A stretch of 64,000 nucleotides of DNA from Vulgatibacter incomptus_A (GTDB lineage: Bacteria > Myxococcota > Myxococcia > Myxococcales > Vulgatibacteraceae): positions 1 through 64,000 of the forward strand of contig JBEBXK010000016.1 in the NCBI GenBank assembly GCA_040391605.1. Direction: 5' to 3'. Position numbers and translations under genes: made by a program. The notes beneath the pieces were generated by a model. It had not been told where the DNA came from. It saw nothing but the letters and a program-made list of their open reading frames with translations, and searched no databases. Positions 43,601-52,182 of this stretch are shown piece after piece; the stretch's first letter is position 1, and the number at the start of each line of letters is the position of its first letter.

Positions 43601-45022
43601 TTCACCTTCGCGGCCCGGCTCGCCATCGGCATGAGCGCTTACGGCGTGAGCACAGCCCTGCGCTCGGTGGCCTTCGGCCTCGAGACGGCCTCCGTTCGCC
43701 TCGAGCAGGAACTCGGAGAGGAGCAGGCCCGGCGCGAGGCCAAGCTCGATCACCTCTCCGATCTGGCCGAGCTCGCGCAGATGCTCACAGAGAACCAGCT
43801 CGAGGATCTGGCGGCGAACCTCCGGGCGATCGAGCTCAACAACGATCGCGAGATCGCGATGCGCGAATCGCTGATCGACGCGCTGCGACGCAACCTGGAG
43901 CTGGACATCGCCTATGAGCGGGATCTGGTGGAGCTGCGGGATCGCAGGCTGCAGGCCAAGATCCGCCTGCAGGACTCCGAGGCGGCGAAGGTGCGGATCC
44001 TCCGCGCCGAGATCGTCGCGGCCCAGCGGCACATGGCCTATATGCAGGTGGTGCAGCGCGGGCAGCTCCTGCAGGGGCGATCGCTGGCGCTGCAAGAGCG
44101 GCTCAGCCAACTCGAGAACCTGATCGCCAGCCCCTCGGTGATCTTCGCCTTCGCGAACCGCCTCGCCCGCGCAGAATCACGGGTGGAGCGCGCCAAGGGT
44201 CTCCTCTTCGATTGGCTGGTCGGCCTCGAGTATTACGCGGTGCGCCCCTTCATCAACCAGCGCCTCGCGATCCTCCTGGCTCGCAACCCCTCTCAGCTCG
44301 AGGCGATCAGCAACGAGCTGCTCCGGCTGCAGCGGGTCTGCGGCGGGATGGTCACCTACGAGGTGGTGGATCTCTCCCTGCGGGACGATCTGCTCCGGAT
44401 GGGCTTCGACATGCGGGCGGCGGCGGACGAGGGGATCATCGACGCCCCCAGCCGCTTCCGCGCGGTGCTCGCCAAGGGCAACGTCCCCGTCGACACCCAG
44501 GTGCGCTACAGCACCGACGAGAGCATCGGCGACGTCATCGCCAACCGCTCGGTGCTGGCGGCGAGCTTCGACCTCCGCCTGGACGACTTCGCGAACCTCC
44601 CGCTGACCTGCAACGCCAAGATCGCCTCGATCGACGTACAGCTCGTGGGCGAGGGGCTGGGCGAGAACGTCCGGCCCACCGTCAGCGTCCTCTACGACGG
44701 CACGAGCACCATGCGCTCCTGCCAGGCCAACATCCAATCGATCGTCGCGGCCCTCGACCCGGGGACCACGGCCTTCGGCAGCCGCACCACCTTCCGCACC
44801 GCCGGACGCAGCGTCTCGCCGGTGGCGCGGATCGGTGAGTTCGGCGAGCCGGGGACCGCGAACCGCGGCCTCGAGGGGCTGCCCCTCGCGTCGAGCTACA
44901 CCCTGATGATCGATCCCGCCAAGGGGGAGAACGGCAGGGTGGATTGGAGCGCGCTGGAGGATGTGAAGCTTCGTCTCACCTACGTCTACCAGGACATGTT
45001 CCCGATGGGGCAATGTGAATAA
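40619..45022 (+). CDS. Giant coiled-coil lipoprotein with TcA-like C-terminal region
   Basis: A 1467-residue lipoprotein. Signal peptide ends GALLAGCSSDEE (Cys about 20), followed by Cys-rich modules (CMLDVDCAAGLFCFQNQC). Residues about 130-400 are beta-rich, about 480-1200 are long alpha-helical coiled coil, and the last 180 residues form a beta domain with NLPLTCNAKIASIDVQL, TVSVLYDGTS, ARIGEFGEPGTANRGLEGLP and KLRLTYVYQD. The order 'helical shaft, then (I)xSVxV..PC-type strand, FExxGxIxxW-like loop, terminal LxLxYxxxD strand' resembles the C-terminal half of Tc-toxin TcA proteins (pore helices plus TcB-binding domain), but there is no toxin shell or VRP1 motif. Translationally coupled to the MopE-like gene before it; the OmpA-type gene follows. 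Confidence 0.8.
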   Translation: MNSIFRWTLLLGAMGALLAGCSSDEEAGGGAAGTGLDVPRSLVTVESSRGCMLDVDCAAGLFCFQNQCTWECGDDADCRAGSSCSANGRCLHAVGVRPGGTIAVGAAALDEESQADVAGQQPVSVADAPPSVVEIDPGQPFVTVSLRTGGEVPGGALMYRVELEGEEEKTPRSLRSEGTTEFRFQIPTGVASGSQGQAKLQRAYLVTSIGGFPIDIIPRISLSGLYAADISVREFGGSGLPMRFGLRIEPENASLDEATERFVLLPASAQDLLAPLRDASTSGQAMRWVERPLEYDPIADVWFARFAHPFAIGGNSQFGSGETTRLLRLEIHGVDGKRVRGALADRWEGIFDARTADGVLVPAQVVLSGPFVAYRQQRLPAEALMALDGEPSVASPALGRPLVISQCPSAVLDPLLAEVVLNPQAPCEGISSVESFRRASSEDRAHCALAITDRALEGPSTAAQVRAFLDDSQPNPGGISFGEFLERCAEGDGYCVPSPALLCSEQLLAFAYQAQTDELSVAGELLAHYQLAARESYLGRQLAAFQVDTNTRLEWLRTSEAPLFLASDLRAYNEDMLAKWEKQVLQAHFDVLNRQFTPSSLEVLARAPTDAEAIAIRKTILLEQAQTWQGAMEALQIAAQRWNSLYQNDIKREQAATYVRTRVLDLYLSAAVLSHLNRSSGSSATNSIFGSGFAALLRTQEQLALPFDELIFMRDAEVVVSQSVDPQSSSHTVLGELEGLARRAVADAQSSVDRVIDDAQASEVNSKVLTDRMRTQAEELRAELVALCGLPKDCTVSDMDTRSECAVAVEPGRCGFLIDPASGEYQEFSELEEMENVSEAGQALLAFRQALLEAQMAQDEFRANEERARIELENAQAFADNLANWQERRQSVELEVDRISDEIDAIEDVSFAAQMAEIDQARALRNAAYKTQAREVESWSTIRYKGVSADMKKMTAINALSRTADGLTLAGDEIDRMAELVNDGMPKSVGLANDFTFAARLAIGMSAYGVSTALRSVAFGLETASVRLEQELGEEQARREAKLDHLSDLAELAQMLTENQLEDLAANLRAIELNNDREIAMRESLIDALRRNLELDIAYERDLVELRDRRLQAKIRLQDSEAAKVRILRAEIVAAQRHMAYMQVVQRGQLLQGRSLALQERLSQLENLIASPSVIFAFANRLARAESRVERAKGLLFDWLVGLEYYAVRPFINQRLAILLARNPSQLEAISNELLRLQRVCGGMVTYEVVDLSLRDDLLRMGFDMRAAADEGIIDAPSRFRAVLAKGNVPVDTQVRYSTDESIGDVIANRSVLAASFDLRLDDFANLPLTCNAKIASIDVQLVGEGLGENVRPTVSVLYDGTSTMRSCQANIQSIVAALDPGTTAFGSRTTFRTAGRSVSPVARIGEFGEPGTANRGLEGLPLASSYTLMIDPAKGENGRVDWSALEDVKLRLTYVYQDMFPMGQCE

Positions 45023-45130
45023 ATGAAGACGACGACTGCATCCAGGACCCGCCTCCCTGCCGACGGTGGGGTAGCCCCCGCGAGCCAGAGGCGAGCGAAG
45101 GTTGGAGAGAGCCCTGCGTCGGTGGCGCGA

Positions 45131-46558
45131 ATGGGGAGGTCCGCTCCGCTTCGCACGGTGGGGAGCGTCTCGCAGGCGTTGGGAGCGCTGCCCCTCGCGT
45201 TGGCCATCGGCGTCCTCCTCGCTCCCCTCGCCTCGGGGGCCGATGGCGGGATCGACACCAACACGCTCCACCTCCAGGGGCCGCGCTCCACCGGCGGGAT
45301 GTTGCTGCCCTCGTCGCATGTGTTGGCGCCTGGAGGCTGGGATCTCTCCCTCACCTACGGCCATGAGGGTGGCGTGGTGCGCAGCCGGATCCCGACCGAG
45401 ACGATCCGGGGCGGCGATCGTTTCCGCGAGATCCACTGGATCGAGGATCGCGATCTGATGCTGTTGCAGCTCGCCGTGAGCCCCCTCGACCGGCTGGAGA
45501 TCCTGGCGGGCGTGCCGATGCTGCTGCGGCAGGAGGTCTCCTCCGATCCCGGGCTGGAGCCCCTCTCGAGCGGCTCTTCGACCTTCGGCGATCTGCGCCT
45601 CGGCCTGCGATACGGCTTGTGGAGCTTCGGTGGCTGGGGCGCGAACCTCCAGGGTGGCCTGCTGCTCCCGACCGGAGGGAGCGACTACGGCATGGGCGAC
45701 TCCAGGGCCCGGGCCGACCTCGCCGGCAGCATCGGTTTTCGTAGCGACGACGGCTGGGCCGCCCACCTCCACCTGGGCCACCTCATGGGCCAGCAGCTCA
45801 GCCTCGGCGACCAGATCTTCGGCGACACGGCCTACGGCGGTCTCCTCCTCCAATACCGTCACGCGGTAGGGGAGCAGCAGCTCCAATGGAGCGTCGAGGC
45901 GGTGATGGCTTCGGTCGTCGCCGGAGCCGAGTCGACGCGGGAGCCCGAGCGCGAGTCGTTGGAGCTCCTCGCTGGGGCCCGCTACTTCTTCGATGCCGTC
46001 TACTTCGATCTGGGCGGCGGATGGGGCGCGCTGGATGCGGGGCGCACGCCGAGCTGGCGGCTCCTCGCCTCCATCGGGGCGAGCGGCCTTTGGGAGCGGG
46101 CGCCGGCGCCTGCCCCAGCCCCTCGGGAGGTGGTCTACCTCCCGGCGCCGACGGCCCCGCAGCAGGTGGCGCCGCCGAGCGAGCGCAGCGAGCCGCCCGA
46201 GGATCCCCGGCAGACCTACCGCGCCATCGCCATCGAGGAGCGGTCGATCTTCTTCGACGTGGGCAAGGCGGAGCTGGACGAGCTCGCCCAGAGCCTGCTG
46301 CGGGACATCGCCCTCACGCTGCTGGCCTCCGAGAGGCGCCTGGTGATCACGGGCTACGCGGACGATCAGGGCACCAGCGATCGCAATCAGGAGCTCAGCC
46401 TCCGGCGGGCGGAGCGCGTCCGCGCGGCGCTCCTGGACGCCGGTGTCGGCAAGGATCGGCTGGACGTGGTCGGGGCCGGGGATACGTCGCCTGTCGCCCA
46501 ATCCACGCCCTTCGGACGCTCGATCAATCGAAGGGTCGCTTTCACCTGGGTCGACTGA
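45131..46558 (+). CDS. OmpA-family outer membrane protein
   Basis: The frame is open from ATG 45023, directly after the previous stop, but ATG 45131 (MGRSAPLRTV) gives a normal-length signal peptide ending ASGAD and has GGTGG upstream, so I use it (475 residues; 511 if the first ATG is used). The middle 280 residues have the alternating pattern of an eight-or-more-stranded barrel (LDRLEILAGVPMLLRQ, DLRLGLRYGLWSFGG). After a Pro-rich hinge the C-terminal OmpA domain shows FFDVGKAELDE, TGYADDQGTSDRN, LSLRRAERVRAALL and GRSINRRVAF, the peptidoglycan-binding signature. It is the last gene of a three-gene operon and would anchor the assembly to the wall. Confidence 0.85.
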   Translation: MGRSAPLRTVGSVSQALGALPLALAIGVLLAPLASGADGGIDTNTLHLQGPRSTGGMLLPSSHVLAPGGWDLSLTYGHEGGVVRSRIPTETIRGGDRFREIHWIEDRDLMLLQLAVSPLDRLEILAGVPMLLRQEVSSDPGLEPLSSGSSTFGDLRLGLRYGLWSFGGWGANLQGGLLLPTGGSDYGMGDSRARADLAGSIGFRSDDGWAAHLHLGHLMGQQLSLGDQIFGDTAYGGLLLQYRHAVGEQQLQWSVEAVMASVVAGAESTREPERESLELLAGARYFFDAVYFDLGGGWGALDAGRTPSWRLLASIGASGLWERAPAPAPAPREVVYLPAPTAPQQVAPPSERSEPPEDPRQTYRAIAIEERSIFFDVGKAELDELAQSLLRDIALTLLASERRLVITGYADDQGTSDRNQELSLRRAERVRAALLDAGVGKDRLDVVGAGDTSPVAQSTPFGRSINRRVAFTWVD

Positions 46559-46680
46559 GAGTTCATGTGGGAACTGTGTCCCGTGCCGAAGGATTCGCTC
46601 CGGTCGTGGTGGGGCATGGGCTCTACGTCGAGAAGGGCGGTGGAGCCTTGGGACCCGCCACCCGGCGCGGCGGGAGATAC

Positions 46681-46718
46681 GGGGCGCATGACGCCGACGC
46701 GCCCCATTGGATGTTTTT
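46681..46718 (+). terminator. Rho-independent terminator after OmpA-family operon
   Basis: GGGGCGC (46681-46687) and GCGCCCC (46699-46705) form a perfect stem; TTTTTT follows at 46713-46718. It lies 122 bases after the OmpA-type stop and 73 bases before the next ATG, separating two transcription units. Confidence 0.65.
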
Positions 46719-46791
46719 TCGACAGGTGCTTCTCGCTCGGATAGCGGGAGAGCCTGTACGCCGCCTGCCTTCTTAGGGCGGGGAGAGTCAA

Positions 46792-49700
46792 ATGCTCCAC
46801 CATCGATTCGTTGCGTTCTTCTGTATGAGCCTGGGCCTCCTGGGCCTCGGCGCCGGATGCTCCTCCTCCGAGAACGAGGCGCCTTCGGGGGCTGCGGCCA
46901 TCGCGTCTTTCGCTGCGATCCCGCCCACGATCGATCCCGGGATGAGCTCCATCCTCCGCTGGGAGGTGAGCGGCGCGGCGCGCCTCGAGCTGGCCACCAA
47001 GGAGGGCGCGGTGATCGAGTTGCTTCCCAAGGATCTCGAGGCGGGGCAGGTCGAGGTCCACCCCGAGCAGACCACTCGCTACGTCCTCATGGCGTGGGGC
47101 AAGGACGGCGTGCAGCTGAGCCGGGAGGCGCGGGTCTCCGTGCGGACCGACGTGCTCCGGATCGTCGACTTCGAGGCGGCGCCTCGGGCGATCCGCGCGG
47201 GTCAGGCGATCACGCTCTCCTGGACCACCGAGCATGCAACCGCGCTGCGCCTCTTCGCGAAGGATGGCGCGGAGGTCGCGCTGGGCGACGCGTCCAAGGC
47301 GCAGGGATCGGTGAAAGTGGAGCCGCGGCGATCCACGACCTACGTCCTCCGCGCATCGAATGAGAGAGCCGTGGAGGAGGCCACCGTCGCGGTGGAGGTC
47401 GAAGCGGCGTTGGACGCCGAGCTCTTCGTGGACCGATCGAAGATCGACTTTGGACAGGAGACGATCCTGCGATGGCGTTCGCGCAGCGCCAGTCGGATCG
47501 TGATCCGCAGCGGCGAAGAGGTGCTCATAGACAGCACCACCGAGCTCTCCGGCTCGCTGGCGATCGCCCCGCAGGCCGCCACGGCTTACGAACTGACGGC
47601 CCATGGGGACGCCGGCACGGCGACCGCGACCGTGGCCGTGAAGGTCGCCCCCGTGATCGATCGCTTCACCAGCGTGTCCTCCGGGCCCATGGCGCCAGGC
47701 GCCGATGTGGATCTGCAGTGGACGGTGCGTGGCGCCGACGCCGTGCGGATCTCCAGCGTCGGCGGCTGGAGCTTCGACGCGGACGCCGACGCGCTGGCAG
47801 AGGGGAGCATCATCGCGCCGGTGCCCGACGACGGCAGCTTCCTCCTGGAGGCGAGCCTCGGCGGGGAGAAGGTCTCTCGCGCGCTGCGTTTCGGCGTCCT
47901 CGATCCGCCTTCGGTCCTCGCCTTCGAGGTGAGCCCGGCGATCCTCACGCTCGCCCCCGGCGGCACGGCGCAGGTGCGCTTCTCCTGGACCACGGCCCTG
48001 GCGAGCTCGATCTCGGTGGCGAGGGAAGGGGGCGGGGTGGTCGTCTCGCGCAACGACGGCGCCGACACCGGCGAGGCGCAGGTGGAGATCGACGGGGGCG
48101 GCGTCTTCGTCCTCACGGCCTCCAGCGCCGCCGGAACGGCGAGCCGCGCGGTGGAGGTGCGCACCTTCGCGCCGCCAGCCATCTCCTCCTTTGGCGCGTG
48201 GCCTGTCCACGTCGGGGTCGGCGAGGCCTTCGAGCTCGCCTGGGAGACCGCGGCAGCGTCGATCGCGATCGAGGTCGAGGGCCAGATCCTCCACAGGGGC
48301 GCGGGGGGCGCAGGCAGCCTCCAGACGCAGCTCGCCGCCTCCTCCACCTTCCGGCTCGTCGCCGCGAACGAGGCGGGTGATACGGTGGAGCAGCCCCTCG
48401 AGGTGACCGTGGGGCGGCCTTCGATCCTCTCCTTCGTCGCCGATCGGAGCCGCCACGGCCCCGGCTCCACCGTGCGCTTCTCATGGGCCACCCTCGGCGG
48501 CACCTCGCTGCAGCTCAGCGGCCCGGACGGCGTCGTCTGCACCACCGCCGCCCGGGACGAGATCCCCGCCGGGGCGTGCGCCGTCCTCCTCCCGTCCACC
48601 CCCGGGCCGCTCACCTACAGCCTCCGCCTCGCCAATGGCCTCGGCCAAACGGACGTGGAGGCGGTGACCGTCGAGGTCGTGGATGGCCCTGCCATCCTCG
48701 ACTTCTACGCGGCGGCGAGTCGTCTCACCCTGGGTGAGTCGACCACCTTCTCCTGGATCACCGGCGTCGACGCCGACGGACAGCCGCCGAGCCTCGAGCT
48801 TGCGGACGGCGCCGACGTCTACTCCCTCGGAGGCGCCGATCCCTCCCAGGGCTCGGCGACGATCACCCCGCTGCGCACAGGCAGCCGGATCTTTCGTCTC
48901 ACGGCGTCCACCCCGGGGACCGCGCCGTCCAGCCGGGAGCTGCAGCTCCTGGTGGTGGAGGCGCCGACCCTCGTCGTGACCCCGCAGTCTGCGATCTTCG
49001 AGCCCGGCCAGGGGTCGGTGGAGCTCGGCTGGCAGTCCACCCACGCGGTGGAGCTCGAGGTCTTCGAGGTCGACGACCTGGGCGTCGCGTCGAGCATCGC
49101 CTCCTACGTCGACCCAGCCCTGGTCGCCGTGGGCGGGGTGCAGGTGCAGCCCCCCGCCCCCGGGCGGACCTATCGCTTCGTCGCCACCAACGACGCCGGC
49201 GGCACCGCCATTCGGGAGATCGAGGTGAGCTGGGCTGCTCCCAGGATCAGCGAGTTCTCCGTCTCTCCCTCCGACATCGCCCTTAGGAGCCCTACGGAGA
49301 TCCAGTGGATCACCGAGGGGACGTCGTCCGTCTCGATCGCGCCGTCGCCCCTGGTGGAGACCGAGGTCTTCGTCGAGCGGAGCCTGAGCCCGACGGCGGC
49401 GGAGCTCCAGCTCTCGGATTGCGGCCCGGCCCAGCTCCCGGCAGACGGCTGCGTCGACGTGAACCTCCCCTTCTCCTTCCCCTATGACGGGCAGCTCCAC
49501 AGCCAGGCGCGGGTCTATCTCCATGGCGTGATCGGCTTCGACAGGAGCCACGCGGGTGGAGCCCAGCCGAACGTCGAACTCCCGTCGAGCCAGGCGCCGT
49601 TCATCGCCCTCGCGCCCTTCTGGCAGCAGCTCCGGACCTCCGTTCCGGACGCCACCCGGGAAGGGCGGATCTTCCTCGAGTCGGCCACCGACGACCACGG

Positions 49701-50655
49701 CGATTACGTCGCGATCCAATGGGCCGGCTTCTGGGCCGCCTCCTCCACCGCTGCCCAGCCCGTCGATCTCAACTTCGAGGTGGTCCTCTATGCGAGCGGC
49801 GACTTCGACTTCCGCTACGGAAGGATGCAGGGCGCGGATCAGCTCCAATGGGTGGACGGACGCCAGGCCTCCATCGGCTACCAGAGCGCCGGTGGGACCC
49901 AGGGGCGGTCGATCTCCTTCCAGCAGGCCATCGATGGCGGTCTCGACGGGCTCGCCTTCGGCGTGAGGCCCGCCACCCTCCCGGCGATCGGATCCATACG
50001 GGCGCTCCCGCTCTCCTTGGGGACATTCGACTACACCCTCACCGCCTCTGGCGGCGGGGGCTCGAGCACCGCCTCGGGCTCGGTGACGGTCCACCCACCC
50101 GTGACCCTGGACGACGTCCGTCTGGTCGAGGCCTTCCTGGAGCCCCACACCCCCTTCACCATCGCGTGGACCACCACCGGCGCCTCCGAAGTGCGGGTGG
50201 AGCTGCCCCAGGTGGCGCCCGAGGATCCAGTCGTGGTCCTCTGCACCGTCCTCCCGTCCCAGACCCAGCATTGCGTCCTCCAGGAGGCCGTCGAGGGGAC
50301 CTATACCTACGCGGTGCGGGCCATCGGCTTCGGCCAGATGGACGAGCAGGTGGTGGAGATCGACGTCACCGTCCTTCCTCCCTTCTCCATCGACTCCTTC
50401 GCCGCGACCCCCTCCACGGTCGCGCCGTTGGAGGAGGTCAGCCTGAGCTGGACGACGACCAACGCCACCTCGATCGCGCTCACCGCCAACGGCGTCGCCG
50501 TAGACGTCTCGGCCCTCTCTCCGCTCACCGACTCCACGACCCTGGAGGTCGAGGTCGACACCACCTTCGTCCTCACCGCCACCAGCCACGGACGTACGCT
50601 CAGCGAGAGCCGCACCGTCCTCGTGGAGGAGCCCGAGGAGCCGGACGCCGAGTGA
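46792..50655 (+). CDS. Giant Ig-repeat lipoprotein with nidogen-like insertion
   Basis: A 1287-residue surface lipoprotein. Lipobox GLGAGCSSSE (Cys about 23) is followed by at least ten Ig/PKD-like repeats of about 85-95 residues with the core 'xIxxFxxxPxxxxxGxxxxLxW...YxLxAxxxxG'. Between about residues 890 and 1060 the repeat pattern is interrupted by a nidogen-like domain: LPFSFPYDGQLHSQARVYLH, LPSSQAPFIALAPFWQQL, VVLYASGDFDFRYG. Two or three more Ig repeats close the protein. GGGGAG precedes ATG 46792. Expected to stick out from the cell surface as an adhesin-like filament; binding partner unknown. Confidence 0.85.
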   Translation: MLHHRFVAFFCMSLGLLGLGAGCSSSENEAPSGAAAIASFAAIPPTIDPGMSSILRWEVSGAARLELATKEGAVIELLPKDLEAGQVEVHPEQTTRYVLMAWGKDGVQLSREARVSVRTDVLRIVDFEAAPRAIRAGQAITLSWTTEHATALRLFAKDGAEVALGDASKAQGSVKVEPRRSTTYVLRASNERAVEEATVAVEVEAALDAELFVDRSKIDFGQETILRWRSRSASRIVIRSGEEVLIDSTTELSGSLAIAPQAATAYELTAHGDAGTATATVAVKVAPVIDRFTSVSSGPMAPGADVDLQWTVRGADAVRISSVGGWSFDADADALAEGSIIAPVPDDGSFLLEASLGGEKVSRALRFGVLDPPSVLAFEVSPAILTLAPGGTAQVRFSWTTALASSISVAREGGGVVVSRNDGADTGEAQVEIDGGGVFVLTASSAAGTASRAVEVRTFAPPAISSFGAWPVHVGVGEAFELAWETAAASIAIEVEGQILHRGAGGAGSLQTQLAASSTFRLVAANEAGDTVEQPLEVTVGRPSILSFVADRSRHGPGSTVRFSWATLGGTSLQLSGPDGVVCTTAARDEIPAGACAVLLPSTPGPLTYSLRLANGLGQTDVEAVTVEVVDGPAILDFYAAASRLTLGESTTFSWITGVDADGQPPSLELADGADVYSLGGADPSQGSATITPLRTGSRIFRLTASTPGTAPSSRELQLLVVEAPTLVVTPQSAIFEPGQGSVELGWQSTHAVELEVFEVDDLGVASSIASYVDPALVAVGGVQVQPPAPGRTYRFVATNDAGGTAIREIEVSWAAPRISEFSVSPSDIALRSPTEIQWITEGTSSVSIAPSPLVETEVFVERSLSPTAAELQLSDCGPAQLPADGCVDVNLPFSFPYDGQLHSQARVYLHGVIGFDRSHAGGAQPNVELPSSQAPFIALAPFWQQLRTSVPDATREGRIFLESATDDHGDYVAIQWAGFWAASSTAAQPVDLNFEVVLYASGDFDFRYGRMQGADQLQWVDGRQASIGYQSAGGTQGRSISFQQAIDGGLDGLAFGVRPATLPAIGSIRALPLSLGTFDYTLTASGGGGSSTASGSVTVHPPVTLDDVRLVEAFLEPHTPFTIAWTTTGASEVRVELPQVAPEDPVVVLCTVLPSQTQHCVLQEAVEGTYTYAVRAIGFGQMDEQVVEIDVTVLPPFSIDSFAATPSTVAPLEEVSLSWTTTNATSIALTANGVAVDVSALSPLTDSTTLEVEVDTTFVLTATSHGRTLSESRTVLVEEPEEPDAE

Positions 50656-50723
50656 CCGACCCCTCGGGGCATGGCATCGCGAGCGGGAGGCAGCCAACGC
50701 GAGAGACGAAGCGCGCAGCGCGC

Positions 50724-50765
50724 GTGAAAAAACCGCCCCCAACTTGTGCAAGGGGGGATTTTCAC
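50724..50765. terminator. Inverted repeat after Ig-repeat gene
   Basis: GTGAAAA (50724-50730) pairs with TTTTCAC (50759-50765), extended inward by CCGCCCCC against GGGGGG. The structure has A-rich and T-rich ends, so it could terminate transcription from either side. Confidence 0.6.
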
Positions 50766-50782
50766 AGGCTCTGAACGGAGAA

Positions 50783-50817
50783 CGGCGGCCCTCCGGGATG
50801 GAGAGGCCGCCGCTTTT
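50783..50817. terminator. Bidirectional GC-rich terminator
   Basis: CGGCGGCC (50783-50790) pairs with GGCCGCCG (50805-50812), with inner CTCC/GGAG pairing, followed by CTTTTGATT. It lies between the convergent Ig-repeat gene and the MxcI-like gene (ends 50841). Confidence 0.7.
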
Positions 50818-50840
50818 GATTCGATGCTCGAGCGAGTCTA

Positions 50841-52079
50841 TTAGCGGATCTTGACGAACTGATACGCCCAGCCCGGGGTCTCGAAGAGCTTGGTGGCGAC
50901 ATCGTCTGCGCCGAGCTCGTAGACCGTGGTCTTGGCGTAGTCGGCGCTGGGGAGGAGCAGGAAGATCCGGCTGTCGATCTCGAAGGCGTAGTAGCCGCCC
51001 GCGATCCACTCGGCGCCCTGGATCTGGATGGGCGCGCTCTCACCGGTGGAGAGGTTCACCTGCCAGAGGCGCCAATGATTGCCGGAGGTGACGTCGGAGG
51101 GCTTGGTGGCCTCGGTGATCTCGAGGCGATCGGCGTCGAAGGCGGCCAGGATGCCGACGTTGGCGCCGAGGTAGCGGAAGGCTGCCGTCTGGCGGCCTTC
51201 GACGAGCTCGTTCAAGTCGCGGGTCCAGCCCTCGTTGATGGTACGAGTGCCTTTGTCAATGCGGACCGCACAGGTGGGCGGGGCGTCCTCGTCGAGGACG
51301 GGGCCGGCGGCGGCGAAGACCCAATTGCTGAAGTAGAGGTTGCCCTCCTCGTCGGAGGTCACGAAGTCGAGGCCGGGGCAGGGGGCGTCCAGGAGCTCGA
51401 CCAGGGAGAGGTCGTCCGCGTCGAAGACCGCGATCTGCGATGTGGGCGCGAAGGCGAAATAGTTGTCGTCGGTCCAGTAGTAGGGGTGGAAGACGTAGCC
51501 ATCCCGGACGGCGATGCCGCGATCGTAGGCGGAGATCACGTGGAGGCCATCCCGGTCGGTGTCGAGTCCTTCGACCGCCACGGCAGGGGCGCCCTCGAGC
51601 TCCATGGTGGCTGGGTTCCAGAAGACGCGCTTGTTCTGCTCGTGCTGGAGGTAGGCCTTCTCCGCGCCCACGAAGGTGTTGAAGTAGAGCGGCGCGCTCT
51701 GGACGCCCTTCGGCCCGAAGCTGAAGGAAGCCTCCTTGGCGAGGGTGCCGCGGTCGTCGACGAGGTAGCGGGTGACCACAGGCGAGATGCCGTCTCCGAC
51801 GAAGAGCTTGCCGCCACGGGCGGCGATGGTGGCGAAGCCCGCGTGCTCGCTGGCCTTGGCGATGTCGATCGAGGGGGCGTCCAAGGAGCCAAGGACGCTG
51901 ACATAGGTGGCGGCGTCCTGGTCACCGAAGACGCTGCTGGCGATGGCGAAGGCGGGGGCAAGGGGGGCCTCGGTGTCCGGGATGGTCTCGTGAGGGGGAT
52001 CTGCCGTCTCGTCGCTGCAGGCGGAAAGGACCAGGAGGAGCGCGGCGGCTGCCGCTGTCATAGGGAGGTGGAGTCTCAT
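50841..52079 (-). CDS. MxcI-like lipoprotein (iron-uptake-associated, beta-propeller-like)
   Basis: A 412-residue lipoprotein: signal peptide with LLLVLSACSDE (Cys about 21), then repeated units such as DGISPVVTRYLVDDRG, YFNTFVGAEKAYLQHEQN and AVFDADDLSLVELLDAPC typical of a beta-propeller. It resembles MxcI-type proteins found with myxobacterial siderophore or TonB loci; this match is from memory and moderate. AAAGAGAG precedes ATG 52079. The gene ends an operon that starts beside the Fur-like palindrome, with a PepSY-TM protein upstream (103-base gap). Likely role: periplasmic or outer-membrane partner in iron or metal-chelate handling. Confidence 0.7.
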   Translation of the reverse strand: MRLHLPMTAAAAALLLVLSACSDETADPPHETIPDTEAPLAPAFAIASSVFGDQDAATYVSVLGSLDAPSIDIAKASEHAGFATIAARGGKLFVGDGISPVVTRYLVDDRGTLAKEASFSFGPKGVQSAPLYFNTFVGAEKAYLQHEQNKRVFWNPATMELEGAPAVAVEGLDTDRDGLHVISAYDRGIAVRDGYVFHPYYWTDDNYFAFAPTSQIAVFDADDLSLVELLDAPCPGLDFVTSDEEGNLYFSNWVFAAAGPVLDEDAPPTCAVRIDKGTRTINEGWTRDLNELVEGRQTAAFRYLGANVGILAAFDADRLEITEATKPSDVTSGNHWRLWQVNLSTGESAPIQIQGAEWIAGGYYAFEIDSRIFLLLPSADYAKTTVYELGADDVATKLFETPGWAYQFVKIR

Positions 52080-52182
52080 AACGCTCTCTTTTTGGGGCGC
52101 CGAGGGTTTCGGCGACGGATGACCCGCGCGAAGGCGGGGTGGTTGGCTCGCCGGCCCGGCGTCCTTGCCGGGCTGCGGGAGA

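Noticed and set aside
44177..46501. 774-aa antisense frame across the coiled-coil and OmpA genes
   Set aside because: Spans two sense genes with clear domains and has no supported start.
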